In this document: piece by piece, positions 37,321-46,731 of the stretch
How the letters are laid out: each line of letters begins with the position of its first letter
How positions within the stretch are numbered: the first letter of the stretch is position 1
Assembly: GCA_945897805.1 (NCBI GenBank)
Contig: CAMDFX010000013.1
Location: 1-64,000, forward strand
DNA from: Chryseobacterium gleum
Lineage (GTDB): Bacteria > Bacteroidota > Bacteroidia > Flavobacteriales_D > Crocinitomicaceae
DNA length: 64,000 nucleotides
Reading direction: 5' to 3'
Notes under the pieces: generated by a model
Databases searched by the model: none
Told to the model about the DNA's origin: nothing
Seen by the model: only the letters and a program-made list of their open reading frames with translations
Translations under genes and position numbers: made by a program

Positions 37321-37509
37321 GTTTTTTAATAGTTCTATTTTTTCATTTTCACTAAAAATGATTAGATTCAAAAAAGTTCCAGTTTACTTAAATTATGAAT
37401 CTATTAACATGCAATAATGGATAATAAAAAAAATTGAATTTGTTTTTTGAATAGAATTACGCTTATTTTGCACAGCTTTTAAAGCAAATCATTTAAAATA
37501 AATCAGCAC

Positions 37510-39933
37510 ATGGCTAAAAATTTAGTAATAGTCGAGTCACCAGCAAAGGCAAAAACCATTGAAGGTTATCTCGGAAAGGATTTTGTTGTTAAATCTAGTT
37601 ATGGTCATGTTAGAGATTTGGCAAAGAAAGGGATAGCGATTGAAATTGATAATAATTTCAAACCGAATTATGAAGTTTCGCCAGATAAAAAAGCAATTGT
37701 CGCTGAATTAAAGAAATTAGCGAAAGAGGCAGAAGTTGTCTGGCTAGCAACGGACGAGGACCGCGAAGGAGAAGCGATTTCTTGGCACTTATATGAAACT
37801 TTAGACCTTAAAAAGAAGGAAACCAAGAGAATTACCTTCAACGAAATCACGAAAGCCGCTATTTTAAAAGCGATTGATAAACCAAGAAACATCAATCAAG
37901 AATTAGTAAATGCGCAACAAGCACGCCGTGTATTAGATAGATTAGTTGGTTTTGAACTTTCTCCCGTGTTATGGAAAAAAGTGAGACCAAGCTTGTCAGC
38001 AGGTCGTGTTCAATCTGTAGCTGTTAGACTGATTGTTGAAAGAGAAAAGGAAATCATGGGTTTTCATTCAGAATCTTTCTTCAAAATTCAAGGCGTATTT
38101 TTAAAAGGAAAAGAGAAAATCAAAGCGGAAGTAAGCCGGAATATGGGCACAGATGCTGAAGTCAAAGCATTTTTAGATTTATGTAAAGGTACAAATTTTG
38201 AGGTGCTGGATGTACAAATGAAACCAGCAATAAAAACACCTGCAAGTCCTTTTACAACTTCAACTTTGCAGCAAGAAGCCAGTTTAAAATTAGGTTTTTC
38301 AGTTTCTCGAACGATGTCTGTAGCGCAACGATTATACGAAGCAGGAAAAATTACATACATGAGAACGGATTCTGTGAATTTGTCTCAAACAGCGATTGAC
38401 GGAGCAGAAGCAGAAATCAAAAGAGCGTACGGAGCAAATTATTCAAAGCCCACAAAATACCAAACAAAAAATGCCAACGCGCAAGAAGCCCACGAAGCAA
38501 TTCGCCCAACTGACTTTGGTGCGCATTCAATTTCAGGCGAATCTGATGAGGTGAGATTATACGATTTAATTTGGAAACGCTCAATCGCTTCTCAAATGAG
38601 TCATGCTCAACTTGAGCGAACTACCATTAAAATTGGTTCTTCCAAATTGCCAGAGGTTTTTACAGCCAGAGGGGAAGTTATTAAATTTGATGGTTTCTTA
38701 AAAGTATACTTAGAATCTTTGAGTGATGAAGAAGATGCTGATGATGAAAAAGAAGACACGGAATCATTACTTCCTGCAGTGATTGTTGGTGAAAATTTGA
38801 ATAGAGACGTAATCAAAGCAACAGAAAGATTTACTAGAGCTGCGCCAAGATATGCAGAAGCTTCTTTGGTGAAAAAATTAGAAGAACTTGGAATCGGACG
38901 TCCTTCAACCTATGCGCCAACAATTTCGACAATCCAAAAAAGAGGATACGTTGAGAAAAAAGAGCGTGAAGGTGAAGAAAGAGTTTTTGCTTACTTTGAA
39001 TTGAAAGAGCAATCGATCATTGAATCCGAAAAAACAGAAATTACAGGGAAAGAAAAAAATAAACTTTCGCCAACAGATATTGGTATCGTTGTGACTGATT
39101 TCTTGGTTGAACATTTCGACAGAATTATGGACTACCACTTCACTGCGAAAGTGGAAGCGCAATTCGATGAGATTGCAAAAGGAATGATTGAATGGACCAA
39201 AATGATTCATGATTTTTACAGTCCTTTTCATTTAAATGTGGAAGACACTTTAGAGAATTCAGAAAGAGCAACTGGTGAAAGAGAATTAGGAATTCATCCA
39301 ATTTCCGCCAAGAAAATTATTGTGAGAATCGGGAGATTTGGACCAATGGTGCAAGTGGGCGATGAAAAAGAAGATGGAGAAAAACCGCAATTTGCTTCTT
39401 TGAGAGGTGAACAGTCAATCAATTCTATAACTTTAGAGGATGCTTTAGAATTATTTAAATTGCCAAGAACATTGGGTGAATTTGAAAGTTTGACAGTCAA
39501 AGCAAATATCGGAAGATTTGGCCCATATTTGCAGCACGGAAAAGCATTTATCTCTCTCAAAAAAGAAGAGGATCCAATGACAATTGATTTAGCAAGAGCT
39601 GAAGAATTAATTTTACTCAAGCGAGAAGATGATGCTAATAAAATAATTAAGGTGTTCCCAGAAAGAGAAGATTTACAACTGTTAAATGGTCGTTGGGGAG
39701 CTTATTTGAAAATTGGAAAAGACAACTATAAATTACCCAAAGACATTGTCGTTGAAGATTTGACTTTGGAGCAATGTTTAGAAATTGCAGAGAATCAACC
39801 TGCACCAAAACGCAAACCTGGAAGTAAAGTACCAGCAAAAACTGCAGTAGCAAAAGCGAAACCAGCAACAAAAACAAAAACTGTCGCTAAGAAGAAGCCA
39901 GCCGCCAAGAAAAAGGTGGTTGCTAAAAAATAA
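37510..39933 (+). CDS. topA: DNA topoisomerase I (type IA)
   Basis: 807 residues. Toprim domain at the start (LVIVESPAKAKTIEGYLG, acidic triad DEDREGE at 82-88). The catalytic Tyr is Y283 in ITYMRTDS, and GIGRPSTYAPTI is at about 462. Instead of the Cys4 zinc fingers of the E. coli enzyme, the C-terminus has three repeats with GRFGP / GRWGAYL motifs (about 609-740) and a very Lys/Ala-rich tail (about 773-807), probably for non-specific DNA binding. It relaxes negative supercoils. The gene is followed after 36 bases by the arginase-fold protein and then the T9SS genes, an arrangement I believe is common in flavobacteria. Confidence 0.97.
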   Translation: MAKNLVIVESPAKAKTIEGYLGKDFVVKSSYGHVRDLAKKGIAIEIDNNFKPNYEVSPDKKAIVAELKKLAKEAEVVWLATDEDREGEAISWHLYETLDLKKKETKRITFNEITKAAILKAIDKPRNINQELVNAQQARRVLDRLVGFELSPVLWKKVRPSLSAGRVQSVAVRLIVEREKEIMGFHSESFFKIQGVFLKGKEKIKAEVSRNMGTDAEVKAFLDLCKGTNFEVLDVQMKPAIKTPASPFTTSTLQQEASLKLGFSVSRTMSVAQRLYEAGKITYMRTDSVNLSQTAIDGAEAEIKRAYGANYSKPTKYQTKNANAQEAHEAIRPTDFGAHSISGESDEVRLYDLIWKRSIASQMSHAQLERTTIKIGSSKLPEVFTARGEVIKFDGFLKVYLESLSDEEDADDEKEDTESLLPAVIVGENLNRDVIKATERFTRAAPRYAEASLVKKLEELGIGRPSTYAPTISTIQKRGYVEKKEREGEERVFAYFELKEQSIIESEKTEITGKEKNKLSPTDIGIVVTDFLVEHFDRIMDYHFTAKVEAQFDEIAKGMIEWTKMIHDFYSPFHLNVEDTLENSERATGERELGIHPISAKKIIVRIGRFGPMVQVGDEKEDGEKPQFASLRGEQSINSITLEDALELFKLPRTLGEFESLTVKANIGRFGPYLQHGKAFISLKKEEDPMTIDLARAEELILLKREDDANKIIKVFPEREDLQLLNGRWGAYLKIGKDNYKLPKDIVVEDLTLEQCLEIAENQPAPKRKPGSKVPAKTAVAKAKPATKTKTVAKKKPAAKKKVVAKK

Positions 39934-39969
39934 AAATAGGATTGTTGATCGATATTAAACTATTTTAAA

Positions 39970-41124
39970 ATGAAAGATATTTCAATTTATTTTCAACCGA
40001 TTGAAGCTTTTGAGGCTAAAAATGAATCTTTAGGTAGTTTAATCCAAATTCATACTGAAGGAAATTTTCCTGAATTAAAGCGCAATGGCATAGCAATTTT
40101 CTATTGTCCTGAATTTAGAAACGGGGAAGAATCTTTGCATCAAAAAAGTGATGATCATTTTAGAAATGAACTGTGGAATTTATTTCCTGGCCTTTCATGG
40201 GGTTTTGAAATCTATGATTTAGGCACATTGCTTCCTGGTGAAAATATCAATGATACCTATTTTGCAATTTCTGCTGTCGTTTCTGAATTGGTGAAAGCAA
40301 AGATTATTCCAGTGATGATTGGTGGAACACAAGATTTAACTTTTCCGCTTTATCAGGCATATCAGCAGTTAGAGCAAACGGTTAACTTGGTTTCAATTGA
40401 TTCCAAATTCGATTTGGGTTCGCCAGATGAACCTGTAAATAAAGATGGATACTTGAGTCAGATCTTGATGCATCGTCCTTGTTTTTTGTTTAACCACAGT
40501 GCAATCGGAGTTCAATTGCCTTTTGTGAAGCAAGCTGAAGTGGATTTGTTTGATAAATTGTATTTTGATGCATGCAGATTAGGGGAATACAATGCCAATT
40601 ATAAGGTTGCAGAGCCTTTGATAAGAAATGCAGATATTATGAGTTTAGATCTTCAGTCTATTCGAAATTCTGATTTCCAAGGAGATTATTATAACTCTCC
40701 AAATGGATTTTATGCTGATCAAGTTTGTCAAATCGTTCGCTATGCAGGAATAAGCGATAAACTGACCAGCCTAGGGATATTTAATTTACTGCCTGGCAAC
40801 ATTAGCAGGAGTTCAAATCAGTTGGTTGCTCAAATCATTTGGTATTTTTTAGATGGTATTTCCCAACGAAAAGGAGATTTTCCAATTGGAAGTAAAAAAG
40901 ACTATTTAAAATTTATTGTCCACATGGAATCTTACGAAAACGATTTGGTTTTTTACAAAAGCCATAAATCTGATCGTTGGTGGATGGAAGTGCCTTATCC
41001 TTTGAAATCAGGCGTAAAATTCGAAAGACATCACATGGTTCCTTGTAATCATGAAGATTATCAGTTGGCTATGCAAAATGAAATGCCTGATTTATGGTGG
41101 AAAACCTTTCAGAAATTAAGTTGA
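39970..41124 (+). CDS. Arginase-fold protein lacking metal ligands (annotated elsewhere as formimidoylglutamase)
   Basis: 384 residues with the ureohydrolase (arginase/agmatinase) fold. Where the family has GGxH or GGDH, here is MIGGTQDLT (about 117-125). The DxHxD metal motif reads IDSKFD (about 142-147), and the SxDxDxxDP motif reads SLDLQSIRNSDF (about 224-235). The Mn ligands His/Asp are thus mostly replaced, so hydrolase activity is doubtful. It lies between topA and porP/gldK. Its position suggests a role tied to the T9SS or to topoisomerase, perhaps a structural or binding function; this is inference. Confidence 0.8.
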   Translation: MKDISIYFQPIEAFEAKNESLGSLIQIHTEGNFPELKRNGIAIFYCPEFRNGEESLHQKSDDHFRNELWNLFPGLSWGFEIYDLGTLLPGENINDTYFAISAVVSELVKAKIIPVMIGGTQDLTFPLYQAYQQLEQTVNLVSIDSKFDLGSPDEPVNKDGYLSQILMHRPCFLFNHSAIGVQLPFVKQAEVDLFDKLYFDACRLGEYNANYKVAEPLIRNADIMSLDLQSIRNSDFQGDYYNSPNGFYADQVCQIVRYAGISDKLTSLGIFNLLPGNISRSSNQLVAQIIWYFLDGISQRKGDFPIGSKKDYLKFIVHMESYENDLVFYKSHKSDRWWMEVPYPLKSGVKFERHHMVPCNHEDYQLAMQNEMPDLWWKTFQKLS

Positions 41125-41365
41125 TTTTTAGGTTTAACGTAACAATTCTTTAATTAAAACGTTTCAAGACGATGATATTGAGTGAGAAGTTGCACAACTG
41201 GAATAATTTGTTTATTTTCGCACTTAATCAACATCAATTTGTGGAAAACCGATAAGTTTTTCACAAAAAAATTAAAATGTAAAGAAAATTAATTATTTTA
41301 GTGCCGAATTGTGAACCTATACGAAGGTTTTTGAGGTATTATTTATATGCAAATTAACGCTGTTT

Positions 41366-42289
41366 ATGAAAAAAAGACTACTTGCATTATCTGCTTTTGT
41401 TGTACTAACCATGGGGGTTTCTTATGGTCAGCAAGATAAATTATTGACTCATTTCTTTTATGATAAAATGAGTTTAAATCCAGGTTCCACAGGAATGGAT
41501 GACGGTATTTGTGGTACAATGATTTACAGAAATCAATGGGATAAAGTAAATGGTGCGCCAAATTCTGCTGTTTTTAATGTGGAAGCAAATTTGAATCGTT
41601 TTATTCCTGGTGGTGCAGGTTTGTCTGTTTATCATGATGCAATTGGTTTCAATCGTCAAAATAGTGCTTTATTGAATTATTCATTTCCTATTGATTTAAA
41701 TGAACACGTTTTAGGTATAGGTGTTGGAATTGGTATTCTGAACTTGGGTATAGATCCAACTTGGATTCCACCAGTTACTCAAAATGACCCATCTTTAACG
41801 ACTAAAACGTCGGGAACGACTTTTGATCTTAACGCTGGATTGTTCTTTAAAAAGAAAAATAATAATTATTATTTCGGATTGTCTTCAACTCACTTGTCAG
41901 GTTCGCAGATTAAAAATTTGAATTATACCAATGCACGTCATTATGTCGCAATGGGAGGATTTAGATTCTTGAATTTATTTGGAGCTACAAAAGATTTAGA
42001 TATTCAAGTGATGTCAAGAACTGATTTAATCAAATTTTCAGCAGATGTAAATATTCGTTATGTGAATCAAGGTAGATACTACGCAGGTTTGACTTACCGT
42101 ACAAGTGACGCAGTTGCTTTGATGGCAGGCTTCACTCCAGTGAAAAATTTCACCGTTGGATACTCATACGATTTAACAATAAATCAATTGTCTAGTATCT
42201 CAAGAGGTACGCATGAAGTAGTAGTTAAATACTGTTATTTCTTGCCTCCTCCGCCAGTTCACAAGTCAAAACATCCTCGTTGGTTGTAA
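41366..42289 (+). CDS. PorP/SprF-family type IX secretion outer-membrane protein
   Basis: 307 residues. Signal peptide 1-21 (ending SYGQ). A typical PorP/SprF start is seen (LLTHFFYDKMSLNPGSTGMDDG, IYRNQWDKVNGAPNS), then strands of an outer-membrane barrel (FGLSSTHL, YYAGLTYRTSDAVALMAGF, VGYSYDLTIN). Family members assist the T9SS: PorP in the core complex, SprF in adhesin export. It sits 115 bases upstream of gldK in the same orientation and probably belongs to the core locus. Which of the two roles it plays cannot be told from sequence. Confidence 0.9.
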   Translation: MKKRLLALSAFVVLTMGVSYGQQDKLLTHFFYDKMSLNPGSTGMDDGICGTMIYRNQWDKVNGAPNSAVFNVEANLNRFIPGGAGLSVYHDAIGFNRQNSALLNYSFPIDLNEHVLGIGVGIGILNLGIDPTWIPPVTQNDPSLTTKTSGTTFDLNAGLFFKKKNNNYYFGLSSTHLSGSQIKNLNYTNARHYVAMGGFRFLNLFGATKDLDIQVMSRTDLIKFSADVNIRYVNQGRYYAGLTYRTSDAVALMAGFTPVKNFTVGYSYDLTINQLSSISRGTHEVVVKYCYFLPPPPVHKSKHPRWL

Positions 42290-42404
42290 AATTCAAAAAT
42301 AATACAAATATTTGTAACCATTTTAGAGAGGGTGCCGTTATATCAGAAATTACATTGATCCTGTAGATTGTTAATGATGTTCCGGTAAATAAAATAGAGG
42401 TAGA

Positions 42405-43970
42405 ATGAAAAAACTTTTGTTAGTAGGTCTTATTGGTTTTGTGCTTGCATCATGCAGCACAAGAACTGGACACGTGACCGGTGTACTTGGTAGAACGGTG
42501 TATCAACCGGAAATACCGTTGGGTATGGTTTATATACCAGCTGGGTCCTATAATATGGGAGAGAATGACCAAGATGTGCCATTTTTGCATCAGACGCATT
42601 CTAAAACTGTATCGGTTCAAGCTTTTTATATGGATCAAACTGAAATTACAAACAACGAATATCGTCAGTTTGTAAATTGGGTTCGTGACTCCATTGCGAG
42701 AGAAAAAATTTATGCTGGTTTAGAAGACGATGATGAAGCAAGTAAGTATATCAATTATACCGACGAGTATTTTGATGAAGCTGGTTCTGAAATTGTTCCT
42801 TTTGAGCCTAGTGATAGAGATATCAATAGAAGCACAAGTGATCCAAATGCATCTTTGTTCTCTTTGAACTGGGACAGAGATTTTGATTACCAAGATGCAG
42901 ATATTATTCCTCTGTTGGTAGATATGTATTATCCTCAGCAAGAACGTTTCTTCAAAAGAAGAGAGATTGATACGCGTAAATTAAATTACCGTTATTATTG
43001 GATCGACTTGCGTGAAGCAGCCAGAAGAGGACGAGTTGAAATCGTTCCTAATGGTTATGATAACCAAGGCAACAAAGTGGTTCCTGCTCACAGAGAATTA
43101 AATACTCCTCCTCATCCATTTACTGATGACCCACAAGGGCAAGATCTAGACATGGGTGTATTCAACAAAAAAGGTCAAAATACTTCTATACGAGGTCATG
43201 CAGACAGAGGTCGTTTTATCATTGATGAAACTATTAATGTTTTTCCAGATACTTTATGCTGGGTAAGAGATTTTACATATTCGTTCCATGATCCAATGAC
43301 AAATATGTACTTCTGGCATCCAGCTTTCGATAACTATCCTGTAGTTGGAGTTGATTGGCAACAAGCAAAAGCATTCAGTATTTGGAGAACGCAATTGTTG
43401 AACACTTGGTTGACTGCAATGGGTGATTTATATGTAAATGATTTCCGTTTACCAACTGAAGCAGAATGGGAAAGAGCAGCACGTGGTGATTTAGCTTTGT
43501 CTCCTTATCCTTGGGGTGGTCCTTACATCAGAAATGAGTCAGGATGTTTCTTAGGGAATTTCAAACCAATGAGAGGAAGGTATTTTGAAGATGGCGGTTT
43601 CCATACTGTAAAAGCTTATTCTTACAATCCAAACGGTTGGGGATTATATTGTATGTCAGGAAACGTTGCTGAGTGGTGCGAAACTGCTTATGATGAATCT
43701 ATGTACGAATTTTCTCATGACATGAATACAGAGCACAGATATGATGCAATGGATTGGGATCCACCAAGTATGAAACGTAAAGTTTTAAGAGGTGGTTCTT
43801 GGAAAGATATTGGCTATTATTTGCAAACTTCTACAAGAACATTTGAGTACCAAGATACTGCAAAGTCATATATCGGATATAGAAACGTAATGACACACCT
43901 AGGACGTGGTGGAAGAGATTTCACTAAAGAAGGTGGCGAAGAAATTCAAAGCGATATTCAACTTCGCTAA
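42405..43970 (+). CDS. gldK: T9SS ring lipoprotein GldK (PorK)
   Basis: 521 residues. Lipobox LASC (Cys17). The body has the formylglycine-generating-enzyme (SUMF1) fold: PAGSYNMGEND (about 46-56), MDQTEITNNEYRQF (about 74-87), RLPTEAEWERAARGD (about 349-363), GNVAEWCETAYD (about 422-433), LRGGSWKD (about 464-471). No copper/catalytic Cys pair like that of true FGE is evident, in line with a structural role. GldK forms, with GldN, the periplasmic ring bound to the outer membrane. First gene of gldKLMN. Confidence 0.95.
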   Translation: MKKLLLVGLIGFVLASCSTRTGHVTGVLGRTVYQPEIPLGMVYIPAGSYNMGENDQDVPFLHQTHSKTVSVQAFYMDQTEITNNEYRQFVNWVRDSIAREKIYAGLEDDDEASKYINYTDEYFDEAGSEIVPFEPSDRDINRSTSDPNASLFSLNWDRDFDYQDADIIPLLVDMYYPQQERFFKRREIDTRKLNYRYYWIDLREAARRGRVEIVPNGYDNQGNKVVPAHRELNTPPHPFTDDPQGQDLDMGVFNKKGQNTSIRGHADRGRFIIDETINVFPDTLCWVRDFTYSFHDPMTNMYFWHPAFDNYPVVGVDWQQAKAFSIWRTQLLNTWLTAMGDLYVNDFRLPTEAEWERAARGDLALSPYPWGGPYIRNESGCFLGNFKPMRGRYFEDGGFHTVKAYSYNPNGWGLYCMSGNVAEWCETAYDESMYEFSHDMNTEHRYDAMDWDPPSMKRKVLRGGSWKDIGYYLQTSTRTFEYQDTAKSYIGYRNVMTHLGRGGRDFTKEGGEEIQSDIQLR

Positions 43971-44019
43971 GAATAAACAAACAAATCAAAAACTATAATA
44001 TTTAAAAAACCAAAAAACT

Positions 44020-44835
44020 ATGAGTAGTGGTAGTCTATTTGAAAGCCAAGGATTTAAGAAATTCATGGCGAAATTGTATGGAATTGGAGCGGCAATTGTA
44101 ATTGTTGGAGCACTTTTCAAAATTATGCACTGGCCTTTCGCAGGACCAATGTTAGTAGTAGGATTAGGAACTGAAGCGGTAATCTTTATGTTTTCAGCTT
44201 TTGAACCACTACACCAAGATCCAAACTGGGAATTAGTTTACCCAGAGTTAGGTTTAGGTCACCAAGCAGAGCTTGACCACAATGCTGCAAGCAGAGGCGG
44301 GAAAGGTTCTAGTGTAACTGATCAACTAGACAAAATGCTTGAAGAAGCTAAAATTGACGGTGCTTTGTTAGAAAGGCTTGGCGATGGAATGCGCGCTTTA
44401 GGTGAAAATGCTTCACAATTGAAAGGAATAACTTCTGCTGCTGCTGCTACAGATTCTTATGTTTCAAGTTTGCAAGCAGCTTCTGACAAAGTTTCTACTT
44501 TATCAGAGTCATACGAAAGAGCATCTGTATCTATTTCTGGAATGACTTCTTCTGCGCAAGAGGGGGAATCATTTGGAGAGCAAATGCAAAAAGTTTCTAA
44601 AAACTTAGCTGCATTGAATAATGTATATGAATTGCAATTGAAAGGTTCATCTGCACATTTAGAATCTACTGAGAAATTCCAATCACAAGTCACTGAGATG
44701 ATGCAAAATCTTGCTGATTCAGCGCAGGATACTAAGTTGTACAAAGAAAATATGGCAATGCTATCTAAAAACTTGACTGATTTGAATAGTGTTTACGGAA
44801 ACATGTTGAAAGCCATGACAATAACTAAAGGATAA
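44020..44835 (+). CDS. gldL: T9SS motor protein GldL (PorL)
   Basis: 271 residues. Two N-terminal membrane helices (about 20-40 and 46-65) surround KIMHWPFAGPM. The Glu in GTEAVIFMFSAFEP belongs to the second helix, the one that carries the conserved charged residue thought to use the proton gradient. A long cytoplasmic coiled-coil-like helical region rich in Ala, Ser and Leu follows. GldL and GldM make the proton-driven rotary motor of gliding and T9SS export. It follows gldK by 49 bases. Confidence 0.95.
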   Translation: MSSGSLFESQGFKKFMAKLYGIGAAIVIVGALFKIMHWPFAGPMLVVGLGTEAVIFMFSAFEPLHQDPNWELVYPELGLGHQAELDHNAASRGGKGSSVTDQLDKMLEEAKIDGALLERLGDGMRALGENASQLKGITSAAAATDSYVSSLQAASDKVSTLSESYERASVSISGMTSSAQEGESFGEQMQKVSKNLAALNNVYELQLKGSSAHLESTEKFQSQVTEMMQNLADSAQDTKLYKENMAMLSKNLTDLNSVYGNMLKAMTITKG

Positions 44836-44913
44836 TTTTATCAATTATGCGGAAGTTATTAATGTTATTGAACATTAATTAATTATTAATATTTAAAAGA
44901 AAAATAATTAATC

Positions 44914-46647
44914 ATGGGAGGAGGAAAAGAAACCCCTAGACAGAAGATGATCGGTATGATGTACTTGGTACTTACCGCTCTTCTAGCACTTAACGTATCA
45001 AAAGCAATTTTGGATGCATTCGTTGCTATTGAAGCCAATACACAAAAGTCTTCAATTACGCATTTGGACAGAGGAAATACTGCAAAGTCTGATCTTAAAG
45101 GTGAATTAGCTGACAAATCTAATCCGGAAAAGATAGCAAAGGTTAAATACTACCTTGGTATCATTGATCAAATCGATAAAGAAACAGCAAAAAGAGTCGA
45201 GGAAATTGATGGCTTAAAAATGCTGTTATTAGAGAAAAGTGGAGAGGATGTAACAAAGGTTGCTGACAAAGACAAAGAAGCAATCGTTTGGAAGCCTTAT
45301 AGCAAGAAGGATCCTTTAACACCAGCTAAATTATGGCTGCAAGCTGTACAAGCTAAAGATGGGTACGATGTACCTATGGAAGTTATGATTGGTGAGGAGT
45401 TGACAAGCCCGAAAGGAAAAGGACTGGATTTGTGGAAGAGTTACAACGAATTTCGTTTGAAAATCACCAGTTTACTGGGTTCTTACAAAGTTGGAGGTAA
45501 AACTTACACTTTTAAGCCTACAGCGATTAATGAGTTCAAGGAAGATAATCTTGTGCTTGGTAAAGCGGTTGATAAGATGATTGCTAAAAATAAAATTAAC
45601 GTCAATGATGATGGTGAAGTTTTGAAACAATTATACATGGAGTTGACCAAGCCTCAAACTGTTGAGATGGAAGAAGGTCCAGCTCATTGGATTGGAAAAA
45701 CTTTTGATCACGCTCCATTGGTTGCTGCTATCGCTTCTTTGACAACGATGCAACAAGAGATTCTTTCTGCACGTGCTACTGCAATTGCACATATCAAGTC
45801 AAGAGTTAGTACAGGTGAATATTCATTCAACAAAGTAGTCGCTTTGGCGTATGGTCCTGCTTTAGCTAACTCCGGAGACGAGGTAGAATTGAAAGTTATG
45901 ATGGCTGCCTTTGATTCTGATAATCAACCAGAAGTTACTGGTCCTGGTGCTATTACTGTAGCAGACGGTCAAGGTACTATTAAACTGAAAGTTTCAGGAG
46001 GAAATGAAATGAAAGTTTCAGGTACTGTCGCAATCAAGAAAAAATCAGGTTCTACTAAGTCAGAACCATGGTCGCACACTATCAAAATTATGAAACCAGA
46101 AGGAACTGTAACTTTACCAGAAATGAACGTTCTGTATAGAGGTTACAAAAATGTAGTAACAGGTGTTGCTTCAGGTTATGACCAAACTGTATTAACTGGT
46201 ACGACAAATGTTAGCTTGTCTAAGTCTGGTGCTACTTGGATCGGTTCACCTGGTGCAGGAACAACGGCTATAATTACTGTTTCGGGTAAAAGTTCCATAA
46301 CAAACAAAACTGTTTCATTAGGTAAATTTGAATTCCGTGTGAAAGCATTACCAAAACCATCAATTTTTGTTGGTGCTACTGCAAGTGGAGGAAAAATAAG
46401 CACAAATCCTGGGGGATTGAATGCGGGTTATCCGCCGGAAATTCCATTGAAAGCACAGTTTTCTGTCTTAGATTGGGAAGCTTCTGTAACAGGAATTATG
46501 GGTAAGAAAAAAGGTCAAGGTTCTTCTTTACAAGGAATCGGGTCATTGTTAGGGCAAGCAAAACCAGGTTCAATGGTTATCATTGAAGCAGGTGTAAGAG
46601 GTCCTGATGGAAAAGTAAACAGAATTTACGAAACATTTAAATTGTAA
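44914..46647 (+). CDS. gldM: T9SS motor protein GldM (PorM)
   Basis: 577 residues, one N-terminal membrane helix (PRQKMIGMMYLVLTALLALN, about 9-28), then a large periplasmic part. There are helical residues to about 230, then several beta domains (for example VELKVMMAAFDSDNQPEV, GTVTLPEMNVLYRGYKN) and a last domain (KPSIFVGATASGGK) that in the known structures reaches the GldKN ring. GldM transmits rotation from GldL across the periplasm. The start ATGGGAGGAGG at 44914 lies 78 bases after gldL. Confidence 0.95.
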   Translation: MGGGKETPRQKMIGMMYLVLTALLALNVSKAILDAFVAIEANTQKSSITHLDRGNTAKSDLKGELADKSNPEKIAKVKYYLGIIDQIDKETAKRVEEIDGLKMLLLEKSGEDVTKVADKDKEAIVWKPYSKKDPLTPAKLWLQAVQAKDGYDVPMEVMIGEELTSPKGKGLDLWKSYNEFRLKITSLLGSYKVGGKTYTFKPTAINEFKEDNLVLGKAVDKMIAKNKINVNDDGEVLKQLYMELTKPQTVEMEEGPAHWIGKTFDHAPLVAAIASLTTMQQEILSARATAIAHIKSRVSTGEYSFNKVVALAYGPALANSGDEVELKVMMAAFDSDNQPEVTGPGAITVADGQGTIKLKVSGGNEMKVSGTVAIKKKSGSTKSEPWSHTIKIMKPEGTVTLPEMNVLYRGYKNVVTGVASGYDQTVLTGTTNVSLSKSGATWIGSPGAGTTAIITVSGKSSITNKTVSLGKFEFRVKALPKPSIFVGATASGGKISTNPGGLNAGYPPEIPLKAQFSVLDWEASVTGIMGKKKGQGSSLQGIGSLLGQAKPGSMVIIEAGVRGPDGKVNRIYETFKL

Positions 46648-46731
46648 TTTCGTTTACTACAAGAATTAATTTATTGTCAGATTTGGAGATCCGTTTTGAA
46701 AAATTTGTTAGTGAAATTAGAGTTAAAAATT

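Noticed and set aside
46696..46731. TTG start for gldN
   Set aside because: It would place polar residues before a good signal peptide; ATG at 46732 fits better.
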